From positions 870,501 through 934,500 of the forward strand of contig WPIO01000142.1 in NCBI GenBank assembly GCA_009760855.2: a stretch of DNA of 64,000 nt, read 5' to 3'. Below the pieces are notes generated by a model. It saw only the letters and a program-made list of their open reading frames with translations. It did not search any database and was not told where the DNA came from. The number at the start of each line of letters is the position of its first letter. The stretch's first letter is position 1. Shown here piece after piece: positions 1 to 11,463 of this stretch. Origin of the DNA: Cristatella mucedo. Lineage: Eukaryota; Bryozoa; Phylactolaemata; Cristatellidae. The position numbers were made by a program, and so were the translations under genes.

Positions 1-195
1 TCTTAACAGCTGGTGGGAGCATCCTCGAGAGGGGCCTGTGCACAGCTGTGGTCAGCTTCTAATGAGGCGTCGACACAGGCCGATAACCCGCTGGTGAACA
101 GATGGTGGATTCACCATCGGGGTCGGCCAAGTGACAGCCGGCGAGGAGAGGAGACTGGAGTGTGAGAAGGGGGCGAAGGCAGTCATGCGTCTTGC
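1..195. repeat. Left copy of a 0.2-kb direct repeat (candidate LTR)
   Basis: This segment is about 85-90% identical by eye to 1539-1733, in direct orientation. The left copy continues into an AATAAA at 213-218, as in the R region of an LTR. Its upstream end lies outside the window. No primer-binding site was recognised. It could also be a plain tandem or segmental duplication. Confidence 0.45.
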
Positions 196-1498
196 GGCTC
201 CGTGCCTTGTGCAATAAACCGTTGGCGTTGTTCATCGGCTGGCTCTCTGATGCGCGAATAAGCTATTTCGTGGGATGGAGCCGATGACGCCCTGTGAGAT
301 GCCTTGTGCAGCGTCCCTAGGCTTCGATTGCTTCGGAGATTTTGTGGCTGCTGAACTTTGAGAGGGAGATCGAAAAAAGTGGCTACGAATCGAGTGAGTG
401 GCACTTGTTTTTGCCCCTTGCGATGCAAGGCATGTTCACGTTTACTTTCACTTTACGTTTGCCTCGAGGCTCCCGCAGGCAGTTCAGGATGACAATGCCA
501 AGCTTCGTGAGGCCCTAGCGAGGGCATTCACCTCGCCGGCCAGTAGAGTGCGATTACTGCACGCTGATCGGGTAAAGGCTGTTCGGACTGAGAGGGCCGA
601 CAGGAGAGACCGGAAGCTGCAGCACCGATCGCCGACTGTGTGCCGGGCAACAGAGGTTTGTCAGGCTGCCATGCCGTGGCGGTAGGCAACGGCTCTCAAA
701 GCGGTGAGGGTTGATCAGGCTGCGGTGGCGTTCCACGAAGCAACGGCATTGTGGGACGCAACGGTCAGCGGTGCGGCTGAGGCGACAGAGACTGAGACGA
801 TCCATGAAGAAACGGTGGCGTCTGCGTGGAAGGCGGCGGCTTCAGAGACAGAGTCAGTGGCGTGCGCGACAGAGTCGGCGGCGTCCGCGACAGAGGCATT
901 GGCCTGCGATGGAGCGAAAGCTATGAAGGTGACGTTGGTCTGCGACCAGCCGGTGGGCTGTGACGTGGCGCAGGCTGGAGTGTGTGCAGACTCTTCGGTC
1001 TGCACAGGACGGCGAGACTGTCCTGGAAGAAGAGTCTGTGCTGGCCGCAGAGACTGTGCAGACCGAAGAGTCTGCACAGGCCGGAGAGTCTATGCAGCTC
1101 AGGGAGTCAGCTCGGGATGGAGAGACTGTGAAGGTTGGAGAGGCTGTACAGGCCGAAGAAGCAGCTGCGCATGTCGGAGACGCGGCGGCAGAACCGGATG
1201 GAGCGACGGCAGCCGAGGTCAGCAAAACGGTGGCTGTGGACGTCAGCTCGGCGACGATGGCCGGTGGCTCACGTTGCCGGTTGGTCTCGAAAGGCCGCGC
1301 ACCAGCACGCCTCCTGCATGCAGCTGTAAGGTAGCCAGCCTGCCTGTGGGGTCAGCTGTTGATGTTGGCTGCTATGCCGATACGGCACTGCATGTTTAGT
1401 ATCACATTTGTAGAGGCTTGGCTCGCTCAATGCTGCCCTGTACATTGCAGCTACATGCGTTGGTTCTACAAACTTGTGACCTTACGGTCAAGGGGGCG
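196..1498. mobile_element. Internal region of a candidate small LTR element
   Basis: This 1.3-kb stretch lies between the two direct repeats. It ends in a purine-rich run (AAGGGGGCG, 1490-1498) directly before a TG, which resembles a polypurine tract next to an LTR. Its inner part (about 770-1260) is open in two plus-strand frames rich in Glu, Ala and Thr. The first frame holds to about 950 and the second from about 990. Imperfect 12- to 24-bp repeats run through it (variants of GAGACTGTGCAG and GAAGAGTCTGCA). It may be a decayed acidic gag-like frame or a minisatellite that happens to be open. No protease, RT or integrase motif is visible. Confidence 0.3.
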
Positions 1499-1733
1499 TG
1501 TAGCTTGATTGCATTCGGGCTGGTACCGCTCCTTTCCTCAACAGCTAGTGGGAGCATCCTCGAGTAGGGCCTGTGCACAGCTGTGGTCCGCTTCTAATGA
1601 GGCGTTGACACATGCCGATAACCTGCTGGTGAACAGATGGTGGATTCACCATCGGGGTCGGCCAATGGACAGCCGGAGGCAAGGAGGGGAGACTCGAGTG
1701 GGAGAAGGAGGCGAAGGCAGTCGTGCGTCTTGC
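1499..1733. repeat. Right copy of the 0.2-kb direct repeat (candidate LTR)
   Basis: It repeats the left copy with scattered substitutions. It begins with TG after the purine tract and loses similarity abruptly at 1733. Beyond that lies TATCGTATTGCG-type short-period sequence instead of the AATAAA region seen in the left copy, so this copy is truncated or interrupted. Confidence 0.4.
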
Positions 1734-2059
1734 ATCGTATATCGTATTGCGTATTATCGTATTGCGTCGTAGTCGTGCGCCATACAAACGACAGGCGGTT
1801 ACTGCTGCTATTATACTATTATTATGCTACCGCAGCACTACGACTACGACCCGCCAGATGGCTATCGAAAGCGACGACCCGGAAAGGTGTCGCGAGGATT
1901 TAGCCACGTGACCTCCCGCGGTTTGGCTAGCGGCTCTACGCTCGGCGCGTGCGCATCTGCAGCGCCGCCGCCGCCGCTCGTTCTTGTGGCCAGTTCCGGG
2001 TGTCGGCAGGGCGCAGGCGCACGCTCGCGCCATTTTACTTTAGATTCGGAGGGCGACGC

Positions 2060-2245
2060 TCGCCTTTTGCTTCCAGGCAGCACTTTCGGAAAGGAAACCA
2101 ATCCTACTGGCTCCCATACGGTCAGAGCGAGCGCCGGTGGACTAAACGACGGACGCGCGACGCTCAAAGTTTGCGCTTAGGCAGCATTTTTGGAAGGGAG
2201 ATCCTACTGGCTCCGCTATGGTTAGAGCGAGCAGCGCTTCGACGG
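2060..2245. repeat. Local tandem duplication, unit about 105 bp
   Basis: The sequence from GGCAGCACTTTCGGAAAG to the GGTCAGAGCGAGCG stretch near 2135 recurs in diverged form from 2180 (GGCAGCATTTTTGGAAGG) to GGTTAGAGCGAGCAG near 2236. Both copies contain ATCCTACTGGCTCC. The surroundings are GC- and CpG-rich. No coding frame spans both copies. Confidence 0.6.
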
Positions 2246-2329
2246 CGGGGGACTACTCGCGGGCAGTGGACGGCGGTCTGACACAGAGCGGAGGCGCGTA
2301 GCATTGCCGCCACAGCGCTGACATAAAAA

Positions 2330-2495
2330 ATCCTAGCTGCTTAAACAGTCTCTTTTTGTATAGTGACAGAAGAGCCTTTACGGCTATCATCACCGCTTGC
2401 AGTGGTGATAAAGAATCGCCCACCATAGGAATCGAACCCACGACCTTGCGACCGAGGTCATGAAAGCAACCGCTTTACCTAGTGTGCCATTACGG
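2330..2495 (-). mobile_element. tRNA-derived SINE, family A
   Basis: Read on the minus strand, it has a tRNA-like head with an A-box-like TAGGTAAAGCGG and a B box GGTTCGATTCC close to the pol III consensus. A body follows with GGCGATTCTTTATC, then AGCCGTAAAGGCTCTTCTGTC and an AAAAAGAG end. At least nine other copies lie in this window. The head is tRNA-like, but no full cloverleaf could be drawn, so it is not called a tRNA gene. Confidence 0.75.
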
Positions 2496-2504
2496 CTCCT
2501 GCTG

Positions 2505-3300
2505 TCACCGGCAGGCCGACGCATCGCGCGAGCTGCAGTTCGGCGACGAATATCGGCTGGACCGCGGCCGAAGGCTACGCCACGAGCCACGACGGCGCCC
2601 TCGGGGCCCCAACGTTTCATCGCAGCCGCCGCTGCTGCTGCGACGGCGTCGCGAGCTCGGTGGCGACGGCGGCGAGCGAGACGCGGCGGCGTCCGTGCGC
2701 GATCGACACGCTACTGAAGGAGCCTGCGCGACGGACGACGCAGATGCAGCGTCGTCGCCTCGGGCGACGACGCAGCATCCGCTGCAGTGGATCTGGCGCT
2801 CGTCGGCTGACAGCGAGCACAACATAGAGCGGCGGTGGCGGCGTCGCGAGCTCGGCGGTGGCTGCGGCAGGGTACAGCGGCGGCGGCGGCGTCCGTGCGC
2901 AATCGACACGCTCCGGCAGCCTTCGGGACGGACGACGCGGATGCGGCGGCGACGTCTGCGACGCCGCCACCGCATCAGCTGGATTGGACCGCCCGCTCGT
3001 CACCGGACAGCGAGCGCAGCTCTCTCGGCGTCGCTCGAGCAGCTGGAAGCGGCCATCAATGAGCTGTCGCGCAAAGAACAGCGAGTGGAGACGGCGGCCG
3101 AGGCTGCGTGGTGTGTCGTCATGGCCGCCGCCGCTCGAGCTCCGCAGCCGTAGCGATAGCGCAGGAAAGCGAGCTCTCGTTTAAGTTTTTAAGACGCCTA
3201 CTTAGACGCGGGCGCGCAACCGAGCGTTGGCTTCTGGGTGAGCCTACCGCGGCCGCGGTGGCGGGCAGCACGATGTCGCCGCTGCCACTGCGACGATAAG
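2505..3300 (+). other. GC-rich block with internal tandem duplication, possibly former coding sequence
   Basis: Two copies of a roughly 190-bp unit (about 2645-2820 and 2842-3018) are GC-rich and diverged. When each copy is read in the frame that keeps them alike, both give a related peptide: TDDADAA, then an H-x-L-x-W stretch, then RSSxDSE. The two copies need different frames. The frame of the first copy runs to 3153 and ends in a coiled-coil-like LEQLEAAINELSRKEQ. An AATAAA sits just downstream at 3301-3306. This could be an exon, a decayed gag frame or GC-rich satellite that is open by chance. No domain was recognised. Confidence 0.35.
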
Positions 3301-3309
3301 AATAAAAGA

Positions 3310-3955
3310 CGGGACGTGTAGCCGAGTCTAGTTCTATGACCGGCAAATGACAACTCGGTGTGACGCAGTTTGTGTGGCAATGTCGTGCACGACTTGACGG
3401 AGCAGGAAACGGAATTTGGCGAGGGTGCATACAATAGCCCAGTAGACTGTGCATTGGGCAGCAAAATAGAGACACGAAGTGGCGATAGACATAATAAAGC
3501 TGAAGGATGTATCGCTTGTTAGGATTGAGGTTGGTACAGCGATAGAAACATGCGTAGCTGGATGCGTTGACAGACAGAGAGCGAGGGAGGACGAGACCAA
3601 GGGAGAGAGACAGAGAGAGTGGAGACGGACGGGATTAAACTTTGCATAAAGGCCTCAAGAATCCAAAGTACCAATACTTCACTTAACAGCTTTATTTCCT
3701 TGGATTAGCGACTTTACTTTCGTCAGCTGCGAAAGCATATAACTCCACGCCTGGCTGCCGAGCACAGTGGATAACTTGCAAGCGGAGAACGGCTGACGAC
3801 ACTAGCAGAAAAACCGGCCACCAAATACTGAAGTTTGGCATTGTGGGAAGCATCGGTTCTTCCTGTAAAAAAATTCATGAAATTTATTTTCGTTCAGAAA
3901 CTGTAAGTGTCTCCATTCGTCGCGGATTGAGGTACATAACGTAGTACACGCCTCA
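3310..3955. other. Unannotated stretch
   Basis: Unique-looking sequence with a purine-rich patch near 3580-3640 (GAGAGAGACAGAGAGAG). No supported exon, RNA gene or repeat was seen. Confidence 0.5.
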
Positions 3956-3964
3956 CATGTTTGG

Positions 3965-4095
3965 CCCAATAGTTACGGCGGTTTTCCCGACCAAGGTCAA
4001 GGGTTTGCTTCCCGAGGTCGTGGCTCAAGCCCCGTGCCGTGTGAAGCGCCTAAATAGACATGAAATGCTCCTAATGCACTAAAGAAATGAATTAT
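3965..4095 (+). mobile_element. SINE, family B, degenerate
   Basis: It keeps the order of family B motifs: GACCAAGGTC, GAGGTCGTGGCTCAAGCCCC, then GTGAAGCGCCTAAATAGA. The first third of the head is weak and the LINE-like tail is degraded. Confidence 0.5.
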
Positions 4096-4880
4096 AGTAT
4101 GCATTACATATATAATATAATGATAAATATAGATAAATATACTAATTACAACCAATAGCACCAGACCCTCATCTCAACCGCAAGATGTCGCTAGTACGCA
4201 TCCACACTGCCATCGTAAAACCACGCGTCTCCGCTGAGAAGGCTGGCGAATCAGCCATGATTGTTGCGTTGCTTTCGTAGTTTAATCGCTGTCTTTTTCG
4301 TAATAATTCATCAACAATACACAAGAAATAGCAATGAGGGTAAATTCATTTTTTATTTTCTATTCTGGAACGGCAGTTTAGCAAGACGCTCCGACGTTCC
4401 AGTTTATTGAGGGCTGGTTACGGTTTCTGGCTACGCTCTGACGCAAGAGCTTTACGCAACCCGTACCGGTCTAACGGAGTTAACTATGCCAACACCCAAA
4501 GCCTGAGTACAATATCCTATCCCATGCTTGCGATCGCTAGCGACGGTCCCGACCCCGCAACAGCATCTCAAGATACGAGCAGCCAACTGGGTAGCCGGTA
4601 GACCGCAAGTGTGCGGTCAAAGTTACACTTAGCTGTTCGTCGCCGTAGGTTCGAACTCTCGCGCTCTTGAAGCGTAGCCTCTCGCATCGACTACGGAAGC
4701 TGCTCCCCGAGCTTTGCCAGTCATCTAGCTTGTATTCTCTCTCATCTGAACTACTGAACTCGCGCGTAGCTGCTACTTTCTCGTACTCGACCCTTACCGT
4801 CCGTTCTCAATCTTACTCGCTTCCACCTGTAATTTATTAGAAGGCTCCTGGGCCGGCTTGCCGTCCTTTAGCTCCAAGTC
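4096..4880. other. Unannotated AT-rich then mixed stretch
   Basis: An AT-rich patch at 4088-4150 is followed by sequence without a convincing frame. A 64-codon open frame at 4407-4601 has no recognisable motif and no splice context, so it is not called. Confidence 0.5.
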
Positions 4881-5006
4881 TAATGAAGTACATCCGTCCG
4901 TTCGCATTCTGAATGAAGTACATCCGTCCGTTCGCATTCTGAATGAAGTACATCCGTCCGTTCGCATTCTTTATCTAATGAAGCACATTCGTCGGTCCAC
5001 ATCCTG
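4881..5006. repeat. 30-bp minisatellite, three near-identical units plus one degenerate
   Basis: Units at 4881-4910, 4911-4940 and 4941-4970 share AATGAAGTACATCCGTCCG and TTCGCATTCT almost without difference. A diverged fourth unit follows at about 4975-5006. Because 30 is a multiple of 3, the minus strand is open across the array and would give a 10-residue repeat with one Cys (SECERTDVLH). There is no other sign that it is translated. Confidence 0.85.
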
Positions 5007-5612
5007 ACCGCTCTTTTGTCTGCCCAAAGCCCCATTCTAACCTGAGCGGAACTCGCTGTCAGATTGCATTCTGGCACCTCTGCCAATTAACTAACGTGTC
5101 TCGCAACCAGGTTTTACATCGCTAGATCCGCCCGCCACGGGTTGCTCTAAGTGCCCTAGTCGAAAGGCAAGGGTTCGTATCGCGGCTAAACTGAAAGATG
5201 CCTTCTTGCATATCTGCAGCACCTAAAATATAGTACCTTTTAAAAAACATCTGCCGGAGAATAAACCAACGTTTAATGATGTGTTTGATTTCATGCTTAC
5301 ATCAGCATGCATACGCTCGCACACAAGTATCACGCTTAGCCATATTCAGTCAAGGCTACCGGTTAGTAATACCCCTGGTTGGTAACATGCACTGAATAAT
5401 GCACACCAGGTAAGCAAGCAAACCGCACAAATACAAGCTAGCTCACTGAGGACAATGGAGACAGCTGAGCTGACCAGATGGATCTACAGCTGAGACTTCA
5501 ATTATGAGAACATGAGATCTTGTATCTGGAAAACGCCAGCAATACTTTAGCAAGTCGATTGGTGAAACTTCGAAAGCGGATCTCCAGGGGACGTCCAGTC
5601 AAATAAGGTTAT
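5007..5612. other. Unannotated stretch
   Basis: A faint B-box-like motif (AAGGGTTCGTATCGC, about 5167) may be another SINE remnant. Nothing else was supported. Confidence 0.4.
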
Positions 5613-5614
5613 GA

Positions 5615-5888
5615 GATAATAATAATAATAATAATGATAATAATAATTCACTTGATAAAGTACCCTCAAAGAACTCAGTCTTTTTTTAGGTGCTTTGCAT
5701 TTGCTGCAAAGGAAACGCGATGGATTGGTGAGTAATATCATGCGTGATAAACAAGATGAATAACATGGTTAGGGGTGGCATGCACGGGGTCAGTGTGCAA
5801 GTGCGGTTAGTGGCAGCATGCACAGTGTCAGCACGCATAAGCACATGAAATACGAAGCACAGGGACTTACTAAATGCTGTATTAAATA
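5615..5888 (-). mobile_element. LINE 3' end (L2/CR1-like), 5' truncated
   Basis: On the minus strand this is the 3' untranslated end of the resident LINE. It carries TGCTGACACTGTGCATGC, the GCATGCTGCCACTAACC block, GCAGCAAATGCAAAGC, GAGTTCTTTGAGGG and a terminal (ATT)n tail, which appears here as AATAATAATAAT. Matching tails occur at 15.15, 19.42, 29.2, 49.7, 51.5 and 53.6 kb. Confidence 0.75.
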
Positions 5889-5889
5889 G

Positions 5890-7145
5890 GAGATCTGGGA
5901 GAACCACGCGAGACGCCCTACAACGATCGGCCAACCTCGAGAAGTCATCTGAGGTACGCGCATGCGGCGTGCGTACATCCATCCAGAGTACGTACATCTG
6001 TAGCGCAGAAGGCTCGGAGGAGGCGCAACCTGCCACTTACCAAGCGACGTAGCCTTTTGCCGAATGCGGGGCGGCGCGCGTCTACGCGAAATATGAGGCG
6101 GCGGCGCGAAAGAGCGTTTCTGGCACCAACCTACTAACCGTTAGCAAGAGATCGTGCGTTCAAGGCGTTTATTTAAAAGAGACACGCAAATAGTGGATTT
6201 TGCTTGAGGTTTACCGCAAGCTCACAATGTCGCTGTGCGTCCAGTTCATTTTTACTCCGACACTTCTCGCAGGCTATCGCCAAAACGAGCGCTCTTTCGG
6301 TGGAAATACGTCCTCCACACTTAGGCCGCCTACGTCTATCGTTTGTGCTTTTTCTAATGGGGCCTCGATGTTAGAGGTGCGTGCAGAGCGCTTTGTCATT
6401 ATCGTTAGTGCATTGGGAGCTTCAGGTCTTGGAGCGGTGCATGCTCGGTGCGGCCAACCGATAGTGTGTGAAGCGCAGTCATAATTACGCGCCGTTCGTT
6501 TCTACGTTCGGCATCGAGTTGAAGAGGGGAGCGGTATTAATTTTTTCAATGGAACTGTACTTTTAAAAATGGTAAAGAGGAAATTTCTCCGCATCCCTAA
6601 GGAGATTTGATAATTGCTGTGTTGGTGTTTCGAAAGGGTCTTCCGGTTGGCTCGAATTCGGCACAGAGCTCAAGCTCGTCCGAAAGTTTTGAACGCATTA
6701 CTATCAGCCGAAGCGAATGGTAAAACATCACTGGAAGTTGCAGAAATGAGTCTTTGGAGGAAGAACAGCCCCTTTAGGAAAGAGCTGTAGTTAGAAGATT
6801 TCGAAAAGAGCTCTCACCTTGTGCCACTGCCGAGGCGTAGCCCACCCCCGTACCAAAATCCTGACTAAGACTGCGTGCGTATCCGATCGCATGTGGGGAA
6901 AGAGAACTAAGGAGAGTCCTAAGTACACGCCGGCATTACTCGTCCGTAGTAAGGTGTGAACTAGCCTAGACACGAGATAGTCTTTTCTGATGATAATTTC
7001 CTTCGCTATAGGCGAAACTTTAGACGAATACGGGAGTGTTCCTGGTAAATGCTTAACGAGTTAGTCGTGACGTTTGACCGCAGTATAGGATTGGGGCCTG
7101 CCCAACTACCACACTAGCTGGCACCAGATCTTGCTAGCTCCCTGT
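5890..7145. other. Unannotated stretch
   Basis: A 94-codon plus-strand frame at 6200-6484 has no recognisable domain, start context or splice signal. No repeat family seen elsewhere in the window was found here. Confidence 0.4.
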
Positions 7146-7149
7146 TTCT

Positions 7150-7295
7150 GTCCAGACGGGACCAAGTGGTTAAGGTGCACGCACCGACCAAGGTCTGACC
7201 GCAGTCGTGGGCTGCAGCCCAGTGGCTGAATGTGAAGCACTTGAATAGAGAATAAGTTCTCCTAGGGCGCTTTAAAAATTAATTATATGTCTTTT
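7150..7295 (+). mobile_element. SINE, family B
   Basis: It shows AGTGGTTAAGGTGCACGC, GACCAAGGTCTGACCG, AGTCGTGGGCTGCAGCCC, GTGAAGCACTTGAATAGAG and AAGTTCTCCTAGGGCGCT in the standard order. It is diverged from the younger copies at 33 and 63 kb. Confidence 0.75.
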
Positions 7296-8028
7296 TATTT
7301 GTTTCATGAAGAATGATTACCAACCTTTTGATCAGCATATTAATTTAGGTACATATTTAAACTTCATGTGATGTCTCGCTTGTACGGTTGCAAACGAAGA
7401 GCCTGTCTGGGCCAGTGTTAGCGATGGTCTGCTTGTCGGTGTATAACTGCTGCCCAACCTTTGAGCTGCTATATACCCATATGCGGACTCCAATTTTCAA
7501 ACTGAATAATGGGTGAACGCAAAAAATCTCGAGTATGTCCTAGTGTAATTACCACTTTACATATTCCTTTATAGCTAAGGAAAAATAAGCAAATACCATT
7601 ATGGCCACATCGGAAGAGGTTCCAGTCACCTGAATACTGTCAAATTAATACTTCACGACAACTTGCCATGCTATGTATGATAAATATAAGCGAATTGATC
7701 GCGTCTCTCGTAGTTGATATCTTGCTCGAACAACCCGTCGATAAAGTCGTAGCCATTAGTATCGTCCATCATTTTATTATAAGCTCCTAATCGTTCGCAT
7801 CGCAGCACATCAGATAAAGCTTCGGCTATTTAAAACGATGCCATCCTTCTGATCAAAAATGAGAGCTAATCTTACACCCCATTCTACTAAGGCCAATTGT
7901 AGGGTCACGCGTCTATTAGGTCCTACGAACCAAGCAGCACATTGAAGCGCTCTCTATTCCACTACAAGCTGCTGCTTCTCCTGAGAATGACAAGTGTGGT
8001 ATTAGCAAGGCAAGGGAATACGCCTGAC
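7296..8028. other. Unannotated AT-rich stretch
   Basis: No supported exon or repeat was found. The sequence is AT-rich with many stops in all frames. Confidence 0.4.
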
Positions 8029-8030
8029 GT

Positions 8031-8215
8031 CTAATCAACGTGTAGCAATATGTAAGCCAGAAAGAAAATATTGAAGTCTAGTCGATGCTTGATAGGAAGC
8101 CAGCGAGGCTCAGAAAGAAGTGGAGCGATATGGTAGCTATGCCGCTGACAAATAAAAAATGCTGCTAAATTCTTCATCCGTTGCAGATCATTTAGGGCAC
8201 AGACCAGGACCAATA
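8031..8215 (-). mobile_element. LINE reverse transcriptase C-terminal fragment
   Basis: The minus strand is open for 60 codons and reads LNDLQRMKNLAAFF, then HIAPLLSEPRWLPIKHRLDF. This is the region after the RT core of L2/CR1-type ORF2, where LQ(R/K)xQNxAARL and LHWLPVKxRIxFK are typical. No other RT blocks flank it, so it is a short relic. Confidence 0.75.
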
Positions 8216-11200
8216 ATAAAGGAAATCGATGTAAAAAAGCGTGAACCTATTTGGCTTTGGTAATGCCGTCTAAGCGCACCCTGATCAGCTTTGGGAATAG
8301 CTGACTGTACTTTCGAGTGCCAATAGTGATTACCATAGGCCTCAATACTTACACTAACGAACTTGTGCAGCTGAAACGCGAGCACAAACGCATGACGTAG
8401 GCAGTGGATGCAACCAATAGCACATAGAGAAAAATGCGAACGAGTACAGAAGGGCAATCCGATATGACAATATTTGTTAAAAACACAATTCGGCTTGCAC
8501 TTCGCTAACATGCTGAGCTAATATGAGGATGGGATCGGTTCACGTAAATGAGAAACGAAAAATGAAAGTGGACACAGGTTTAATATTTCAAAGAGTTTAT
8601 TAAACCTGAAATCAGCATTGCCGGGGCTGCCATACAGATGTAGCTCAATTTTTTTCAGTTGGAGATTGAGATCAGGTGATGTTTAAAGGGCAATGGATGG
8701 ACATGCTTTGAGGCAGCAGTCACAGTTCATAGGAGGAGGTAAGTCTAAATCGAGTAGTCTCTGCTTGTGGTTTCTGATCAAGAAGCCAACCAGCACACGA
8801 GTTTAGGCAAACATATCCCAGCATGACTTTAGAGCTGCATGGTTGGATCTGGCTGGCCAAGACAGGTCTGCAGGGCAGGCAGACTTGCTGAGCCACTGAC
8901 TGCATACTAATACTGATAATAATAAAAATAAGACTTTCGTAAAGCACATTAAGAAAACTGAATTTCTTTCTCGTCACTTTACATTTGCACTAAAGGAGCA
9001 TGTAAATATGGTTTATGATAACGTGGAAAGACAGGAACAGCGAGCACAAAAACAAAGGAACAATTCACGCGAAACAAGGGATCGCTTTTAGCATCTACTT
9101 AATGCCGTCAAGTCAGGGGGAGTCACACACTGCACCCAACCGGAAACGGGTGCATCCAAGGCGTGTATAACCAAGTACAAAAACTACAGCAGCTGCCCGT
9201 GAAAGACTGCAGGCCATCACTGCAACCGGTTCGAAGGGATTTATTCGGCAAACTGCTACTGCACAAATCTACGCAATAAAGTAGCTACTTGTTGAAAAGG
9301 CAGACAAAATATGTGCAATATCCTTACTCACAGACACAATTTGATTAATCGATAACGTGTGTTTATTTTACCAGAAATTGACTACAATAACAAACTTTTC
9401 AGATTGTCATAGCCGTTGTCTCCGCCGTTCACGACTGCAACACAAAAATTACAACGGCGATGAGGTGTCATGAAACTCTGCAGACGTGCAGCATGTATCG
9501 TTAGCGACAAATAGAAAAGATCACTTCAAATCCTACAAGCGCAATGTCTTAACAGAGAGCTGCACCAAATAAAGCAACGTACCTGCTGTGTCGAGAGGAC
9601 TCATGTCACTCGCAATCTTTCGACGATCGCGAGCCTAGGTGGCAGTCACTTTTTCATAAGACGACGAGTTCAAGGTGAGGCCGGAATGGTCGTTCATGTC
9701 AGTGTCGTCTTCATCAATCAGGTGGAGAAGGTATTCAAATCTGACGCACACATCCTCCTCGGCTGCATCGTCTCTGGATAAAGGAAAACTGCAAACGCTG
9801 AAAGGCCGACAGCTGCGCTAGGCACGGCTAGTTGCACGAAGGCTTGGTTGGCACGGCAAAGCGAAGCTTGCTTGACCGGTGACGCCCACTGCTGCTAGCA
9901 CAAGGAAGACGTTGGACTGCAGACACTGGCAAAGCTAAATCAGCTGCTACAGCCTGCACACGAATTCGGCTGAGTTTATTGAGGGTGCAGGACAAATCTA
10001 TTACTATTATGATTCTTATAATTATTATTATTTGCGATCAAGAGAGCAAGCATTTCGGCACGAATAGGAATGACACTCGTGACACATACATCGAAAAACG
10101 AGCGATTCGACTCGATGAAGAACTAGAGCAAAGGCAGGCAAGGCAGCTTGGTCATGTGGAACGGCACAGCCTTACGGCCAAGGTCAACAAGTCAAACTCC
10201 GACGAGGCAGGGAAGGAGGCAGGAGGGAGAGCCCGGATTTAGGAAGGAGAGCAGTGCAGCCAGAAGTGTCTTAAAAATCTCGGTGTCACTTGGAAGCTGA
10301 CAAGAAGGTGCCGGGTAATTGCATCTCGAGTAAACTCGGCAGGAGTGGCCGTGACATATCTGAGTTTACGTTTCATGCAAGAAACAGATGCTACTACTTG
10401 CCATTAGCAGGCCGTCACACTGGGGGGGGGAGGGTGGTGAGGAGAAAGGGAGAGAGGGGGCGTACCCCCAGTGCCATCCCTAATCTCCAGAATCGAATCT
10501 GCACTGTTCAGCTGGTTCAAGAGGGCAAGCGACACGATAAACAGTTCGTCTAAAATGCTTGTGCCCTTACAAAATTTCCGCACCCAGAGCCCATCGCAGA
10601 ATCAACGACTCACACAAGCCCACAAGACCTAGCTTGGACTTGCACTTGCAAAGCTTGCCAGCCAGCAGCAGCAGCAGCAGCTGACGGCACCCTAGCAAAG
10701 ACCTGCACAAACACTAGAATCTCATAATCATACAAAAGAGCAAATAATCATTAAAACAAGTTTGAGGTACGAAAGACTTGAGACTACAGGCACATGCTGT
10801 AAAAATGGCCAGTTACGAACGATTCATGAATACCCACGGCCTTACGGTACTGCAGTAGCGCCAGCAGCGGCATGAGGTTGGGCCTTGCTCGGTCTGCAAT
10901 GGTGCTAGGCTGACGTGCTGCAAACGTGGTTAAAGAAGCTAGCTAAGCCGACAAGTGTTGACCATTAAATGCAAGTAGTAATCTTGCAAGCAGCAGCAGC
11001 ACATACAAATGGTGGCGAAGATGGAAAAGAAACTACGCCTGCTGCTTAAGTGCGACATATGCGTGCACATGTGGACACACTGTATGCCAGTACGTAAATA
11101 GGTGCATGTACGTACGTATTATGTAAATGTATACATTGCCGAGATAGAAAAATTGGAACAATGTGGTGCCATTCCCATCCAGGCCGAGCATATATCACGA

Positions 11201-11460
11201 GGCAAGAGCAGACATGGAGAGGCAGTAAATGATAAAAACGATGCCTGCAGCTACTTTGTTCGCCTACCGAGCGCGAAAAAACATGCACAATAGCTCGGTT
11301 GGCTTTTCTAGCACATTCGGAAAAGGTCACAGTTTCCAAACGATACAAATTTTGATCGCACGAAGAGTTAGCAAGACCGCTGATGAACCATCAGGCACAG
11401 CCGCTCAACTGATGCAGCTGTACCGGTGAAGCTTGCGCCGGCACTGCGTGCGCGAGTCAT
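8216..11460. other. Long unannotated stretch
   Basis: No frame here has a recognisable domain or clear splice context. The 107-codon minus-strand frame at 8188-8511 overlaps the LINE relic and then loses similarity. Minor features are ATT-rich short repeats near 10000-10035, a G run at 10423-10430 and an (AGC)n run at about 10662-10680. It may hold introns or distal exons of flanking genes, but the sequence alone does not show it. Confidence 0.4.
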
Positions 11461-11463
11461 CAA

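Noticed and set aside
704-1399. Long plus-strand frame with Cys-Arg repeats as a host protein
   Set aside because: The Cys-Arg repeat is the wrong-frame reading of a Glu-rich minisatellite between candidate LTRs.
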